Positions 1-7,223 of a stretch of DNA of 21,094 bases are shown piece by piece (the stretch's first letter is position 1; the number at the start of each line of letters is the position of its first letter). The notes under the pieces were generated by a model. The model was not told the origin of the DNA and made no database searches. It saw only the letters and a program-made list of their open reading frames with translations. This DNA is from Planctomycetota bacterium (GTDB taxonomy: Bacteria > Planctomycetota > Phycisphaerae > WQYP01): the NCBI GenBank assembly GCA_021809365.1, contig JAKBAC010000040.1:1-21094 (forward strand), written 5' to 3'. The position numbers and the translations under genes were made by a program.

Positions 1-2017
1 TGCGCAGAGCCGCGCTAAATCGTTCGGATAGCAGGGCCACAATTGCGGCAACTTGTTGATCCACCTGTTCCGAGCGAAGGGTGGATGCGGGATCCCGGAA
101 AAGTAAGGCCAGAGTAACGCTTTTTTTTCCTGGGCCAATCTGGGCGTTGCGGAATGTGCCGACAAATTCAATGTCTTGCAGGAACTGCACAGAATGTGCA
201 TGAATGGAGGAGGAAATATCACTCCAGCGCACGGTGTCGTCTACTACAATAGATATATCTCTCCGCATGGCCGGGAAGCGCGGTAATGGTGAGGCGCGGC
301 GGATGGGATTAAACGCGGCGATTAATTTTTCCAAATCCAGTTCCGCGGCCGCAACATCCTGGCGGAGATTGTAAAATTTCATGATCTCCGGGGCGACCAT
401 GCCGGCGGACCCGATATCATCTGGCGGCCCATCTAACCACATCACGCAGCGGCCGCTGACACCCGCCGTCAAGCCCGGAACATTATCCGGCTTAACAGCC
501 AGTCGCAGGGCCGGATTTATGGCCGTCAAAAGTTCTCGGACCGCCCCGAGAACCAACGGTAATTCGTCGGCGATCAGGGCAATATGTCGCTGTTCAATGG
601 GCGCGTCCTGTTCGGAAGAGGCGGGCTGAAATACACTGCAATATTCAAAGAGGCGGGCGTTGGGGGTGCCGTTATTCTGATTAAGCGTTTTCGCCCGCAG
701 CAGACCCGGCAGGATGGATGGGCGCAAAGCATTTTCCGCTTTGCGCACCAGTTCGCTAACCAGAACCGGTGCGGCGTTGTCCGGCAGAAACTGACGCCCT
801 TCGGTCGGGTCGACAAAACTATGCGTAATGGCTTCGGAGAACCCGCAGGCGCGCAAGGTATCGCAAATGGCGGCAAGAGCGGCCGTCCGATGGTCCCCAG
901 GCATCACCTGATGGCAAATGGTGTTCTGGACCGGGACATTTCCATAACCCCAAAGCCGCGCTACTTCCTCAATTAAATCAATTTCCCTGGAAATATCAGA
1001 CCGGAAACTCGGCACCGAACAACTGATTACATCCCCTTTAAGTTCCGGCGAAAATTCCAGGCGAGTAAGAATATCCAGCACATCATCCAGGGGCACCTGC
1101 ACGCCAAGAATCCTGGCAATGCGCGCGTGACGCAACGTAACGGGGACAGAAGCTGTATTGGCAGTGCCCGCCGAAACGCAGCCCGGGGCTAACGCTCCGC
1201 CGGCAACGTCTAAAATAAGTGCAGCCGCACGGCGCGAGGCGTAATCCGCCATGGCCGGATCAATGCCGCGCTCAAAGCGGAAAGACGAATCGCTCATCAA
1301 CGCCAAAGCTCGGGCGGTGCTGCGGACAGACAACGGGTTGAATCGGGCGGATTCAAGGATAATATCCACCGTTGAGGATGAGACTTCGCTGGCTTGGCCC
1401 CCCATTACCCCGGCAATCGCCAGCGGCCCGACCGCATCACCAATCACCATCATGGACGAATTAAGTTTGTATGTGCGACCGTCGATGGCGGTGATGGTTT
1501 CACCGTCGGCGGGGGTATCAACGAAAATGCGCTGATCGGTAATTTTTGCAGCATCAAAGGCGTGCAGCGGCTGGCCGGTTTCCATGAGCACAAAATTAGT
1601 GATGTCCACCACGTTATTGACACTGCGCATGCCGACGGATTCAAGAACATCGCGCAGCCATTGTGGCGACGGACCGACTTTTACGTTGCGAATCAGACGG
1701 GCCGAATAATAGGAACACATATCGGGCACGAGAATTTTCACCGCCATGGAATCGGCCGCCGGCGCACCGGATTCAACCAGCGTGACTTCCGGAGCGGCAA
1801 ATGTGAATTTGAACAGGGCGGCCAATTCGCGAGCCAGGCCGATATGACTTAAACAATCGGTGCGGTTACTGGTAACTTCCACATCCAGCACATCGGTTCC
1901 GTGGCTCTGATACACATTTTCCACGACCAGACCGGCGTGGATCAGGGCCTCCTGCGCGGCGGCGGCGGATGGCATGGAATTCAAATAACGGGAAATCCAA
2001 TTCAGGGCAATTTTCAT
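1..2017 (-). CDS. pheT: Phenylalanine--tRNA ligase beta subunit, 3' end off the window
   Basis: This is the beta subunit of the (alpha-beta)2 phenylalanyl-tRNA synthetase, which charges tRNA-Phe in the cytoplasm. The frame is open for 672 codons and reaches the left edge without a stop. The N-terminus begins MKIALNWISRYL. A B3/B4 editing region lies at roughly 90-270. A B5 domain follows at about 290-360 with the motif PSFRSDISREIDLIEEVAR. The C-terminus is a ferredoxin-fold anticodon-binding domain starting near SPLPRFPAMRRDIS, and only a few residues should be missing. Between GLVVENV and TSNRTDCLSHIG there are only about 15 residues. In most bacteria the EMAP/OB-fold tRNA-binding domain of about 110 residues sits here, so this is the short form. 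The ATG is supported by AGGA six bases upstream. The start lies 18 bases after the nuoC stop, so the two are probably co-transcribed. No pheS is seen. Confidence 0.95.
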   Translation of the reverse strand, partial: MKIALNWISRYLNSMPSAAAAQEALIHAGLVVENVYQSHGTDVLDVEVTSNRTDCLSHIGLARELAALFKFTFAAPEVTLVESGAPAADSMAVKILVPDMCSYYSARLIRNVKVGPSPQWLRDVLESVGMRSVNNVVDITNFVLMETGQPLHAFDAAKITDQRIFVDTPADGETITAIDGRTYKLNSSMMVIGDAVGPLAIAGVMGGQASEVSSSTVDIILESARFNPLSVRSTARALALMSDSSFRFERGIDPAMADYASRRAAALILDVAGGALAPGCVSAGTANTASVPVTLRHARIARILGVQVPLDDVLDILTRLEFSPELKGDVISCSVPSFRSDISREIDLIEEVARLWGYGNVPVQNTICHQVMPGDHRTAALAAICDTLRACGFSEAITHSFVDPTEGRQFLPDNAAPVLVSELVRKAENALRPSILPGLLRAKTLNQNNGTPNARLFEYCSVFQPASSEQDAPIEQRHIALIADELPLVLGAVRELLTAINPALRLAVKPDNVPGLTAGVSGRCVMWLDGPPDDIGSAGMVAPEIMKFYNLRQDVAAAELDLEKLIAAFNPIRRASPLPRFPAMRRDISIVVDDTVRWSDISSSIHAHSVQFLQDIEFVGTFRNAQIGPGKKSVTLALLFRDPASTLRSEQVDQQVAAIVALLSERFSAALR

Positions 2018-2035
2018 GAGGTATCCTAAGGGCAG

Positions 2036-2554
2036 TTAAGAAGATTGACGGGTAATCACCGGATAGTTCGAGCGCTCACCCAAACCGGTCACGGGGTAAT
2101 CCTTACGTAATGGATTGGATTGGAAGCTGTCCCAAGTCAGAATACGCCGCAGGTCCGGATGACCGGTAAAGGTGACTCCAAACATGTCAAATACTTCCCG
2201 CTCCAGCCATTCAGCACCGGCATACAGCGGCACCAGAGAGGCCATAACCAATTCACTTTCCTCAACGAACACGCGCACAATCAGGCGGGGCGTGCATTTC
2301 TCCACGCTGTTAAACACGTAGACCAAGCCGAAGCGGGGCTTGTCCCATCCGGGGTAATTGAGGTAATCCACGCAGGTAATATCCGCCAGCATGTCATAGT
2401 GCAACGCCGGATCATCGCGTAAAAAAGTGACTACAGGGATAAGGTGATCGCGCGGAACGGAAATCTGCACTTGCCCGCGAAAACTGCTGCCCTTCAGGCC
2501 AAGCGACGGGAATTCTTCTTTCAACCGGATAGCCGCCGGGTGATCAATTGCCAT
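2036..2554 (-). CDS. nuoC: NADH-quinone oxidoreductase subunit C (30 kDa)
   Basis: This is the NuoC/30-kDa subunit of respiratory complex I, a peripheral-arm protein that packs against NuoD. The family signature is plain: EREVFDMFGVTFTGHPDLRR, then LRKDYPVTG. The frame can be read from 2581, but the start at 2554 (MAIDHPAA, 172 residues) is preferred because GGAG lies nine bases before that ATG. No other nuo gene is in the window; the neighbours are an amidohydrolase upstream and pheT 18 bases downstream. The rest of complex I must be encoded elsewhere or be lost. A promoter candidate sits just upstream (2600-2628). The protein is full length for the family and its core motif is intact, so it is probably functional. 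Confidence 0.93.
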   Translation of the reverse strand: MAIDHPAAIRLKEEFPSLGLKGSSFRGQVQISVPRDHLIPVVTFLRDDPALHYDMLADITCVDYLNYPGWDKPRFGLVYVFNSVEKCTPRLIVRVFVEESELVMASLVPLYAGAEWLEREVFDMFGVTFTGHPDLRRILTWDSFQSNPLRKDYPVTGLGERSNYPVITRQSS

Positions 2555-2599
2555 AATATTTAACTCCGAGAATTCATACAAACAGCCTATAGAGCATGG

Positions 2600-2628
2600 A
2601 GTATAGCGACGGCCGGGGGTTTATCCAA
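2600..2628 (-). promoter_or_regulatory. Candidate sigma-70-type promoter for nuoC-pheT
   Basis: Read on the minus strand, TTGGAT (2623-2628) and TATACT (2600-2605) are separated by 17 bases. Transcription would start near 2593, giving a leader of about 40 bases before the nuoC ATG. It lies in the 98-base gap after the amidohydrolase gene. The -35 element overlaps one arm of an inverted repeat (2624-2636). Support is by sequence match only. Confidence 0.5.
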
Positions 2629-2652
2629 CCGTTGGACCCGGTTATGAACCGG
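2624..2652. repeat. Two adjacent short palindromes between the amidohydrolase gene and nuoC
   Basis: TCCAAC-C-GTTGGA (2624-2636) and CCGGTT-ATG-AACCGG (2638-2652) are both perfect inverted repeats, one base apart. The second begins directly after the amidohydrolase stop codon and could form a hairpin in the end of that message, but no T-run follows, so it is not a classic terminator. The first overlaps the -35 element of the nuoC promoter candidate and could be an operator. Confidence 0.45.
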
Positions 2653-3480
2653 TTAAAGCTGATACACTCTCGCGGCGGTATCGCCCATGATTTGCTCCTG
2701 CTCGCGGATCGAAAGCGGTGCGATAAAATCCTGGATTGTCCGCACCCAGCGTGCATAGGAAACCGCCAGAAGACAAACCGGCCAATCGGATCCGAACATC
2801 AGCCGCGCAGGGCCAAAAGCCTTGAGCACCACGTCCAGATATGGCTGAATATCCGCCGGCGACCAGGCACAGTGATCGGCCTCTGTGACCACGCCGGAAA
2901 GTTTGCAAAAAACATTCGGGCGTCTGGCTAACTCTGTGATCAGCCGATCCCATGGCTCGATGACACGGTCTTTGATGCACGGTTTAGCCATGTGATCCAG
3001 AACAAATATCTGATTTGGATACTGATCGACAAACCGGATGGATTGCGGAAGATGTTTTTCAAAAATCAGAATGTCATAAACCAGATTGAATTGGCGCAGT
3101 AAACGTATGCCACGATTAAACTCGGTGCCAAGCATGTAAGCGTCATCCGGCTCATCCTGCAGAACATGTCGCAGGGCCTTGAGTTTGGGTTGCGCGCTCC
3201 AGTGTTCAAGTTCCGCTTGAATGTTATTGGCAGTCAGGGGCAGCCAGCCGACAACGCCCTTTATAAATTCATGCCTTTGCGCCAGTTCCAATAGCCAACG
3301 GGTTTCTTCCACGGTTTGCCGGGCTTGCACGGTCAGAGCACCCTGAATTCCCGCAGCGTGCAATTCCTGGTGCAGATATTCCGGCAGAAAATCCCGCCGC
3401 AGGACGGCCATATCGGTGTTAATCCATGCGTATTGGTCAGGGCTGTAGCGCCAGAAGTGATGATGGGCATCAATTTTCAC
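2653..3480 (-). CDS. Amidohydrolase-2 family protein (L-fuconolactonase/COG3618-like)
   Basis: This is a 275-residue metal-dependent TIM-barrel hydrolase of the amidohydrolase-2 type, which includes sugar lactonases such as L-fuconolactonase and L-rhamnonolactonase. The metal-ligand motif MKIDAHHHFW opens the protein. FVLDHMAKP and MFGSDWPVC carry further conserved His and Asp residues. Length is normal for the family. The start is GTG at 3480, chosen because GGAG lies seven bases upstream and DxHxH is at the extreme N-terminus, as usual. It follows the 396-residue secreted-protein gene after 38 bases, so the two probably share a transcript. There is no secretion signal, so it should act in the cytoplasm. 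The substrate cannot be read from the sequence, and no sugar-catabolic gene lies beside it. Confidence 0.85.
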   Translation of the reverse strand: MKIDAHHHFWRYSPDQYAWINTDMAVLRRDFLPEYLHQELHAAGIQGALTVQARQTVEETRWLLELAQRHEFIKGVVGWLPLTANNIQAELEHWSAQPKLKALRHVLQDEPDDAYMLGTEFNRGIRLLRQFNLVYDILIFEKHLPQSIRFVDQYPNQIFVLDHMAKPCIKDRVIEPWDRLITELARRPNVFCKLSGVVTEADHCAWSPADIQPYLDVVLKAFGPARLMFGSDWPVCLLAVSYARWVRTIQDFIAPLSIREQEQIMGDTAARVYQL

Positions 3481-3518
3481 AATTATTCTCCGCAGAAGTT
3501 TTCGATATCTTTACATAT

Positions 3519-4709
3519 TCAGGATTTGTGCGGTTTCGCCGGGCCAAGAAACGGTGTCAGCGGTGCCATACCGGGATGCGGGCGGGCACCCTGCTCAATA
3601 AGATGTTCAACGGCTATTTTTGCCAACGTGCGCGAAATGCGATCCCATTTGGTTTTTGGATTATTGAGAAATCGGTGGTAATGCCGCAGAGAGTCATAAA
3701 GCGTGCGGTCTCGCAGAATTCCCCACGGCAACGCCGAGCCGGCGTCGTGGAGTAATTTGGCAACCGCAAAATCCGCATGGGGATTTACCGGCGCGGAAGC
3801 CAGAAGGCTTTGAATTTGCGCCGGCACGCTTTTGGGCCAGCGGTGCACTATTTGTTGCCGCACCAGCGGCTCGTTTTGAATGACTAAAGCATAAAGATAT
3901 ATAGGTGTTGCTGCGGCGATATTGCCTTGAAGAAGCTGATGATACTGCTGATCCAGGTAATCCATCATGGTAACGCTTTGACTGGTCAAGGCTCGCGTAT
4001 TGCTGATCTGCCCGATGAGCACCGGATTTCGCCGCACGGGGAGCGTTTCCTCGATAACCAGCAGACGCACCGTACGGGCGGCGGCGGCCACCTGGGCATC
4101 GCGCAGGAGTTGCAAAGTTAATTGCACATCAGCGCGTTCAGCCAGTGCGGCAAAGTGTTCGCGATCCTGCGGGGGCGTAGCGCCCAAATACGCCAAAAGC
4201 TGGCTCATCGTCCAGATGGGGCCAAGTTCAACGATATTGTCCGGGGCAACGCGTGTCATGTAAGCGGCCAGCCCACGCTGGGCTACTGGTGAGCCGATGC
4301 GGGACTGATAGGTTAACGCGAAGGCTTTAATATCCAGCAGGCGGGCCAGACCAGGATGACGTGTCTTTTTTGCTGCACTTAATAAGGCATTGGCGGCGGC
4401 AATCTTATCCAGCACGCGATGGCGCATCGCCGAGAGTATCTGCGGGGCGTAACGCTTTTCATAACGCCGCCAGTCGCTGGTGGAATACAGTGGCTTAAAG
4501 CGTCCCGGAGCGATGGATGGCACCGTCTCATTGAGCGTTAAATCCGGCCACAGATCGGATACAGCAATAGCCGGCGGCAAAAGCGGATTATTCGCCAGCG
4601 AATCCCCGGAACCGGTCGCTGGCGCTGGTGCCGCAAAAGCAAAAATAGTTCCGGCCCAGCCGAGGCAGGCCAGTATCATGAAAACGCTCACGCGATAAGA
4701 ATATCTCAT
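3519..4709 (-). CDS. Secreted protein of unknown function
   Basis: I do not recognise this 396-residue protein. It begins with a hydrophobic segment typical of a Sec signal peptide (about residues 7-26, VFMILACLGWAGTIFAFA, followed by Ala/Pro-rich sequence), so it is probably exported. The remainder is Ala/Leu-rich and looks almost entirely helical, with regularly spaced helices reminiscent of repeat scaffolds, but I cannot assign a repeat family. Cysteine is absent after the signal. It lies 18 bases after the small FtsL-like gene and 38 bases before the amidohydrolase gene, in the same direction. No good ribosome-binding site precedes the ATG at 4709. An internal ATG at codon 11 would still leave a signal peptide. 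Confidence 0.7.
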   Translation of the reverse strand: MRYSYRVSVFMILACLGWAGTIFAFAAPAPATGSGDSLANNPLLPPAIAVSDLWPDLTLNETVPSIAPGRFKPLYSTSDWRRYEKRYAPQILSAMRHRVLDKIAAANALLSAAKKTRHPGLARLLDIKAFALTYQSRIGSPVAQRGLAAYMTRVAPDNIVELGPIWTMSQLLAYLGATPPQDREHFAALAERADVQLTLQLLRDAQVAAAARTVRLLVIEETLPVRRNPVLIGQISNTRALTSQSVTMMDYLDQQYHQLLQGNIAAATPIYLYALVIQNEPLVRQQIVHRWPKSVPAQIQSLLASAPVNPHADFAVAKLLHDAGSALPWGILRDRTLYDSLRHYHRFLNNPKTKWDRISRTLAKIAVEHLIEQGARPHPGMAPLTPFLGPAKPHKS

Positions 4710-4727
4710 AAAGTTCTGATATTCGCA

Positions 4728-5018
4728 CTAGGGTGATTTAAAGACCGGCGTTGCATAGACCATCACGCCACGGGATGCAGCGGCTGGTTGTGTTCCAGCA
4801 TCCTGTGTCCGCAGAGCAGTCAGTCGGGCGGACAGGGCCTGCGGATTGGTATCCGCGGCAATTTTCGTCTGTTGGTCCCAAAGAATCTGCTTATGTCGGG
4901 CGATTTGCGCGGAAATTCGTGCGGATTGGCTTGTTAAATCCAGCCGCATTTGCCGAATTCCAAACAGCAGACCCGCTGTAAGGAAAAAAGCGATTAAACA
5001 CGTAAGAATCTTAAGCAT
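4728..5018 (-). CDS. Small single-pass membrane protein, FtsL-like
   Basis: A 96-residue protein with a very short cytoplasmic N-terminus, one transmembrane segment (about residues 3-21, KILTCLIAFFLTAGLLFGI) and then a charged helical stretch suited to a coiled coil (about 24-55), ending in a Pro/Ala-rich tail. The order short N-terminus, membrane anchor, heptad-like helix, then ILWDQQTKIAADTNPQAL is what FtsL/DivIC divisome proteins look like. These proteins have very low sequence conservation, so the call rests on architecture only. The typical FtsL neighbours (rsmH, ftsI, mur genes) are missing; the next genes encode a secreted protein and an amidohydrolase. The ATG at 5018 has no strong ribosome-binding site. 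A TATAAT element about 100 bases upstream could drive it. Confidence 0.55.
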   Translation of the reverse strand: MLKILTCLIAFFLTAGLLFGIRQMRLDLTSQSARISAQIARHKQILWDQQTKIAADTNPQALSARLTALRTQDAGTQPAAASRGVMVYATPVFKSP

Positions 5019-5114
5019 TTCCGAACTGCCATCCCTGCCAGTGGAATTGGATTTAATCCATCATCCTGATTGTGCGCACACACCTGCTGCGCCGGGCACC
5101 AACACCTGAAGGGG

Positions 5115-5120
5115 ATTATA
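5115..5120 (-). promoter_or_regulatory. Candidate -10 element for the three-gene unit 5018-2653
   Basis: A perfect TATAAT on the minus strand inside the 281-base gap. The -35 position 17-18 bases upstream reads TTCCTT/TTTCCT, which is weak. It would give a leader of about 90 bases to the FtsL-like ATG. Apart from this and the hairpin at 5209-5250, I see nothing in the gap. Confidence 0.35.
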
Positions 5121-5208
5121 ACCCAGCGGCCACCGGTAAGGAAAGTGAGAAGCCAATGCTGATACACGAATTGACTTTTCGTATTCCTGCGGTTCGCGCC
5201 GAGGCTCT

Positions 5209-5250
5209 GGTGCTCTGTCAAGCCTGAAGGATGAGGATTGGCAGAGCACC
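5209..5250. repeat. Long stem-loop downstream of the Hc1-like gene
   Basis: The arms GGTGCTCTGTCAA (5209-5221) and TTGGCAGAGCACC (5238-5250) pair over 13 bases with one G-T pair, enclosing a 16-base loop. It begins about 50 bases after the Hc1-like stop codon. No T-run follows on either strand, so it is either a 3'-end stabilising structure or a Rho-type end rather than an intrinsic terminator. Confidence 0.55.
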
Positions 5251-5299
5251 AAGCTTACAGGAAGACTATTACCAATGCCTGACCTGTCGGATATTGCCG

Positions 5300-5512
5300 C
5301 TATTCCTGGGGTGCTGAAGTCGCCTCCGGCTGCGAAGTCTGTGGCTCACCGCGAAGTTCCAGAATCTTCACGCGCACAGCCTGTGCGGACTGCCGAATTT
5401 CCTGCATCACCTTCCGAACGCGCGTGCCGGCATTTTTATTGCCGCCTTCCGCCTTGGCAATGTCCTCAGCAACCTGTTCAATTAACTGTTTGAGTGTCTC
5501 GTATTCCTGCAT
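5300..5512 (-). CDS. Histone H1-like (Hc1 family) protein, short form
   Basis: A 70-residue helical protein, MQEYETLKQLIEQVAEDIAK onward. The stretch AKAEGGNKNAGTRVRKVMQE matches the conserved KAExGNKAAAxRVR core of the chlamydial Hc1 nucleoid protein family, also common in planctomycetes. Hc1 normally continues into a Lys/Ala-rich DNA-binding tail. Here the protein ends in an acidic/neutral Gln-Pro-Glu tail instead, so it may be a core-only form. An in-frame GTG at 5530 also exists. The ATG at 5512 is preferred because AAGGAG lies nine bases before it and that site falls inside the longer reading. The expected role is chromatin condensation or another nucleoid function in the cytoplasm; this is family knowledge, not proven here. 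Confidence 0.8.
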   Translation of the reverse strand: MQEYETLKQLIEQVAEDIAKAEGGNKNAGTRVRKVMQEIRQSAQAVRVKILELRGEPQTSQPEATSAPQE

Positions 5513-5530
5513 GATATCGCGCTCCTTCAC

Positions 5531-6004
5531 GACAAACCCAACGCCTCATCCCGGCAGAACACATCTGAAGCCGGAGTAAAAAGACGGGCGTCTGTTAGAA
5601 TTATCGGATGTATACGGCCAATAATATCAGTGAAAAACTCAAAATTTTGTATTTATTCGCATATATGTACATCCGCGAGATCGCTACCCAGCCGGTTTGG
5701 GTGACATTTGGCGGCCCTATCCACCGTGGAAAATCGCTCGGGCCGCCTGCTCAAAGTCGGAATATTGATCCATGAATCACGCTCCAAATCATTTTCAATA
5801 CTATTATTAATACGAACGGAGGCTTTGACATTATCGCCACTGACCTGCAACGTCGTTCGCGTTAGGCGGACGGGAAACAGTGCTATGCGTGCTTGTTGCC
5901 CTATCCCGACGGCAATAGTCACCACAACGGCAAAAAAACATGAAGCTGTGGGTGCCGTATGCTATTCCCTGCTTAGAATATCGGCGGCGGATATTGGGTC
6001 TGTT
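5531..6004. other. Gap with one doubtful minus-strand ORF
   Basis: The 474 bases between the Hc1-like and antitoxin genes hold no gene I can support. The part next to Hc1 (about 5580-5660) is AT-rich and presumably contains its promoter, but I could not settle on one element pair. A short minus-strand stem AGAC-GCCC-GTCT followed by TTTT lies near 5580-5597. A minus-strand frame from 5925 to 5653 (GTG start, 90 residues) begins with a hydrophobic run, VVVTIAVGI, and could be a remnant of a membrane-anchored protein, but it lacks a ribosome-binding site and similarity that I recognise. Confidence 0.4.
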
Positions 6005-6241
6005 TTACAGGCGGTCCTCTCTGCGTGGCCGGACGGAGGAGATTTTGCCCAGCACGCGATGAAATTTGTCCCTTTTGCCGCGTTTGGCACGGTTTGCGAG
6101 ATACTCCGACGTTTCCAGCGCAGAGATTTTTTCCGCCAAGGCCATTGTGACCAGCTGATTTATTGAAGTCCCTTCTTGATCCGCTAATCTTCGGGCGGCA
6201 TCGTGCAGGCTTCGGGGCAGCCGTAAGCTTATTGCAGTCAT
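6005..6241 (-). CDS. Ribbon-helix-helix antitoxin (HicB/CopG-like)
   Basis: This 78-residue protein starts with a ribbon-helix-helix DNA-binding fold: a beta strand (TAISLRLPRSLHDAAR) followed by two helices containing GTSINQLVTMALAEKI. This is the usual N-terminus of antitoxins annotated as HicB-like or CopG-like. The basic C-terminus (RAKRGKRDK) probably wraps the toxin. The ATG overlaps the PIN toxin stop by four bases (ATGA), and AGGAG lies seven bases before it, inside the toxin gene, so the two are translationally linked. In the usual type II order the antitoxin comes first; here it is second. It should neutralise the PIN ribonuclease and bind the operator at the promoter (6670-6687). 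Confidence 0.85.
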   Translation of the reverse strand: MTAISLRLPRSLHDAARRLADQEGTSINQLVTMALAEKISALETSEYLANRAKRGKRDKFHRVLGKISSVRPRREDRL

Positions 6242-6666
6242 GGAAGGTCTCCTATCTCTTTCAAGAACACTCCGGGGCGTAAAATCCGAATACCAAATTG
6301 AGAAGCCGCAGAAAAATCCTTTTCATTGAACGTAATAATGGCGCTACTTCGTGCGGTTACGGCCAGTTCAAGAATCATTTCATCGCCCGGGTCCGACAAA
6401 GTGGGTCTCCATAAATATGATATTTGCCAATGCTTGGCTACCGCACAGATGTAATCGATGAGGTCATCGATATCTCCGGTTGTCAAGCCCAGGCGTTTGG
6501 CTTCGCGCTTTGCGACCGACTCATATTCCAAAATCAACGGGACCGACACATTTAAGACAAACCGACGACTGTCGATCCCTTCGAGAAGTCGGAAAGACGC
6601 ACCAAGCCGTGAGCCCAACGCCGCAATCCAAACGCTGGTATCCATAACGATACTCGGATGCTCCAT
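6238..6666 (-). CDS. PIN-domain toxin (PIN_3/COG1569-like ribonuclease)
   Basis: A PIN-domain endoribonuclease, the toxin of a type II toxin-antitoxin pair. The acidic active-site residues are visible: Asp9 in VMDTSVW, Glu47 in LILEYES, Asp92/Asp95 in SDPGDEMILELA, and the C-terminal ITFNEKDF strand. The last resembles the TxNxxDF motif of the COG1569 family. The frame is open much further upstream (to 6927), but that extension shows no PIN similarity. A near-consensus promoter lies immediately before the ATG at 6666, so 142 residues is taken as the protein. A second ATG at codon 8 is also possible. Every acidic position looks intact, so the toxin should be active. Confidence 0.85.
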   Translation of the reverse strand: MEHPSIVMDTSVWIAALGSRLGASFRLLEGIDSRRFVLNVSVPLILEYESVAKREAKRLGLTTGDIDDLIDYICAVAKHWQISYLWRPTLSDPGDEMILELAVTARSSAIITFNEKDFSAASQFGIRILRPGVFLKEIGDLP

Positions 6667-6669
6667 AGC

Positions 6670-6701
6670 GGTATTATAGGTGATACCAATAGGGATGTAA
6701 A
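6670..6701 (-). promoter_or_regulatory. Near-consensus promoter and operator of the PIN/RHH operon, start point at the ATG
   Basis: On the minus strand TTTACA (6696-6701) and TATAAT (6673-6678) are 17 bases apart, an almost ideal housekeeping promoter. Only six bases separate the -10 element from the toxin ATG, so transcription would begin at or within a base or two of the A of the ATG, giving a leaderless message. No ribosome-binding site precedes this ATG. An inverted repeat GGTAT-N8-ATACC (6670-6674 and 6683-6687) overlaps the -10 element and is a natural candidate operator for the antitoxin. Confidence 0.7.
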
Positions 6702-6938
6702 ATAATGATGATTGTTTCGCGCCGGTGGAGGCCGTATTGGCCCAGGTGCGCCGTGCAAAGGCGAAGTGTTCCAGCGAGTGCAAGTTTCGCCCAGGTAAAG
6801 GTCGTTGGCAACCGTTTACCGTGTGCGCCGCGCAAGTTGCGATTAAGCGAAGAACGCCGCTATTCCGGGACGTCTCACCCAGCCCCGGCGGCTGCATTCG
6901 GGCTTGTTTTACGGTACTCCGGTGCACGGCAAACAGTT

Positions 6939-6978
6939 ACGGGGTTCAATATGCAACAGCTAGCTACGCCCCCGTTTC
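6939..6978 (+). repeat. REP-like stem-loop element, copy 1
   Basis: A 28-base core (6951-6978) beginning ATGCAACAGCTAGCTACG and ending CCCCGTTTC matches copy 2 at 25 of 28 positions. The CCCCGT at its end can pair with ACGGGG at 6939-6944, placing the conserved core in the loop and right arm of a hairpin. Two copies in one non-coding stretch, each with the same stem and internal core, resemble dispersed REP elements. Confidence 0.6.
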
Positions 6979-7223
6979 GCTTCCTGATCATTGAAACATC
7001 CTCTGCTGTGTCCTTGTGAATTATGGAAGTCAAAGATCACCGGACGACAGGCTGAAGTTCAGGATGTCCGACGATTTGTTCATTGTTATTTTAGCGAAGT
7101 GCCGGCGACAGGATTTTCTGCGGGTTTCGTTGTGGGTCCTCCATGGTCGTAATAGACGGAATCAGGCGGAAGCAAGCTTTAACGTGGTGCGTGCAATAGG
7201 CGCCCCACCGCCGCCGTGGGAAG

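Noticed and set aside
1394..1852. 152-codon plus-strand frame
   Set aside because: Entirely antisense to pheT, whose protein motifs are continuous here; no ribosome-binding site.
5653..5925. 90-codon minus-strand frame with a hydrophobic start
   Set aside because: GTG start without a ribosome-binding site and no recognisable family; kept only as a note in the gap entry.
6667..6927. Upstream extension of the PIN frame
   Set aside because: The extra 87 residues show no PIN similarity, contain the promoter, and precede a start that fits the family N-terminus exactly.
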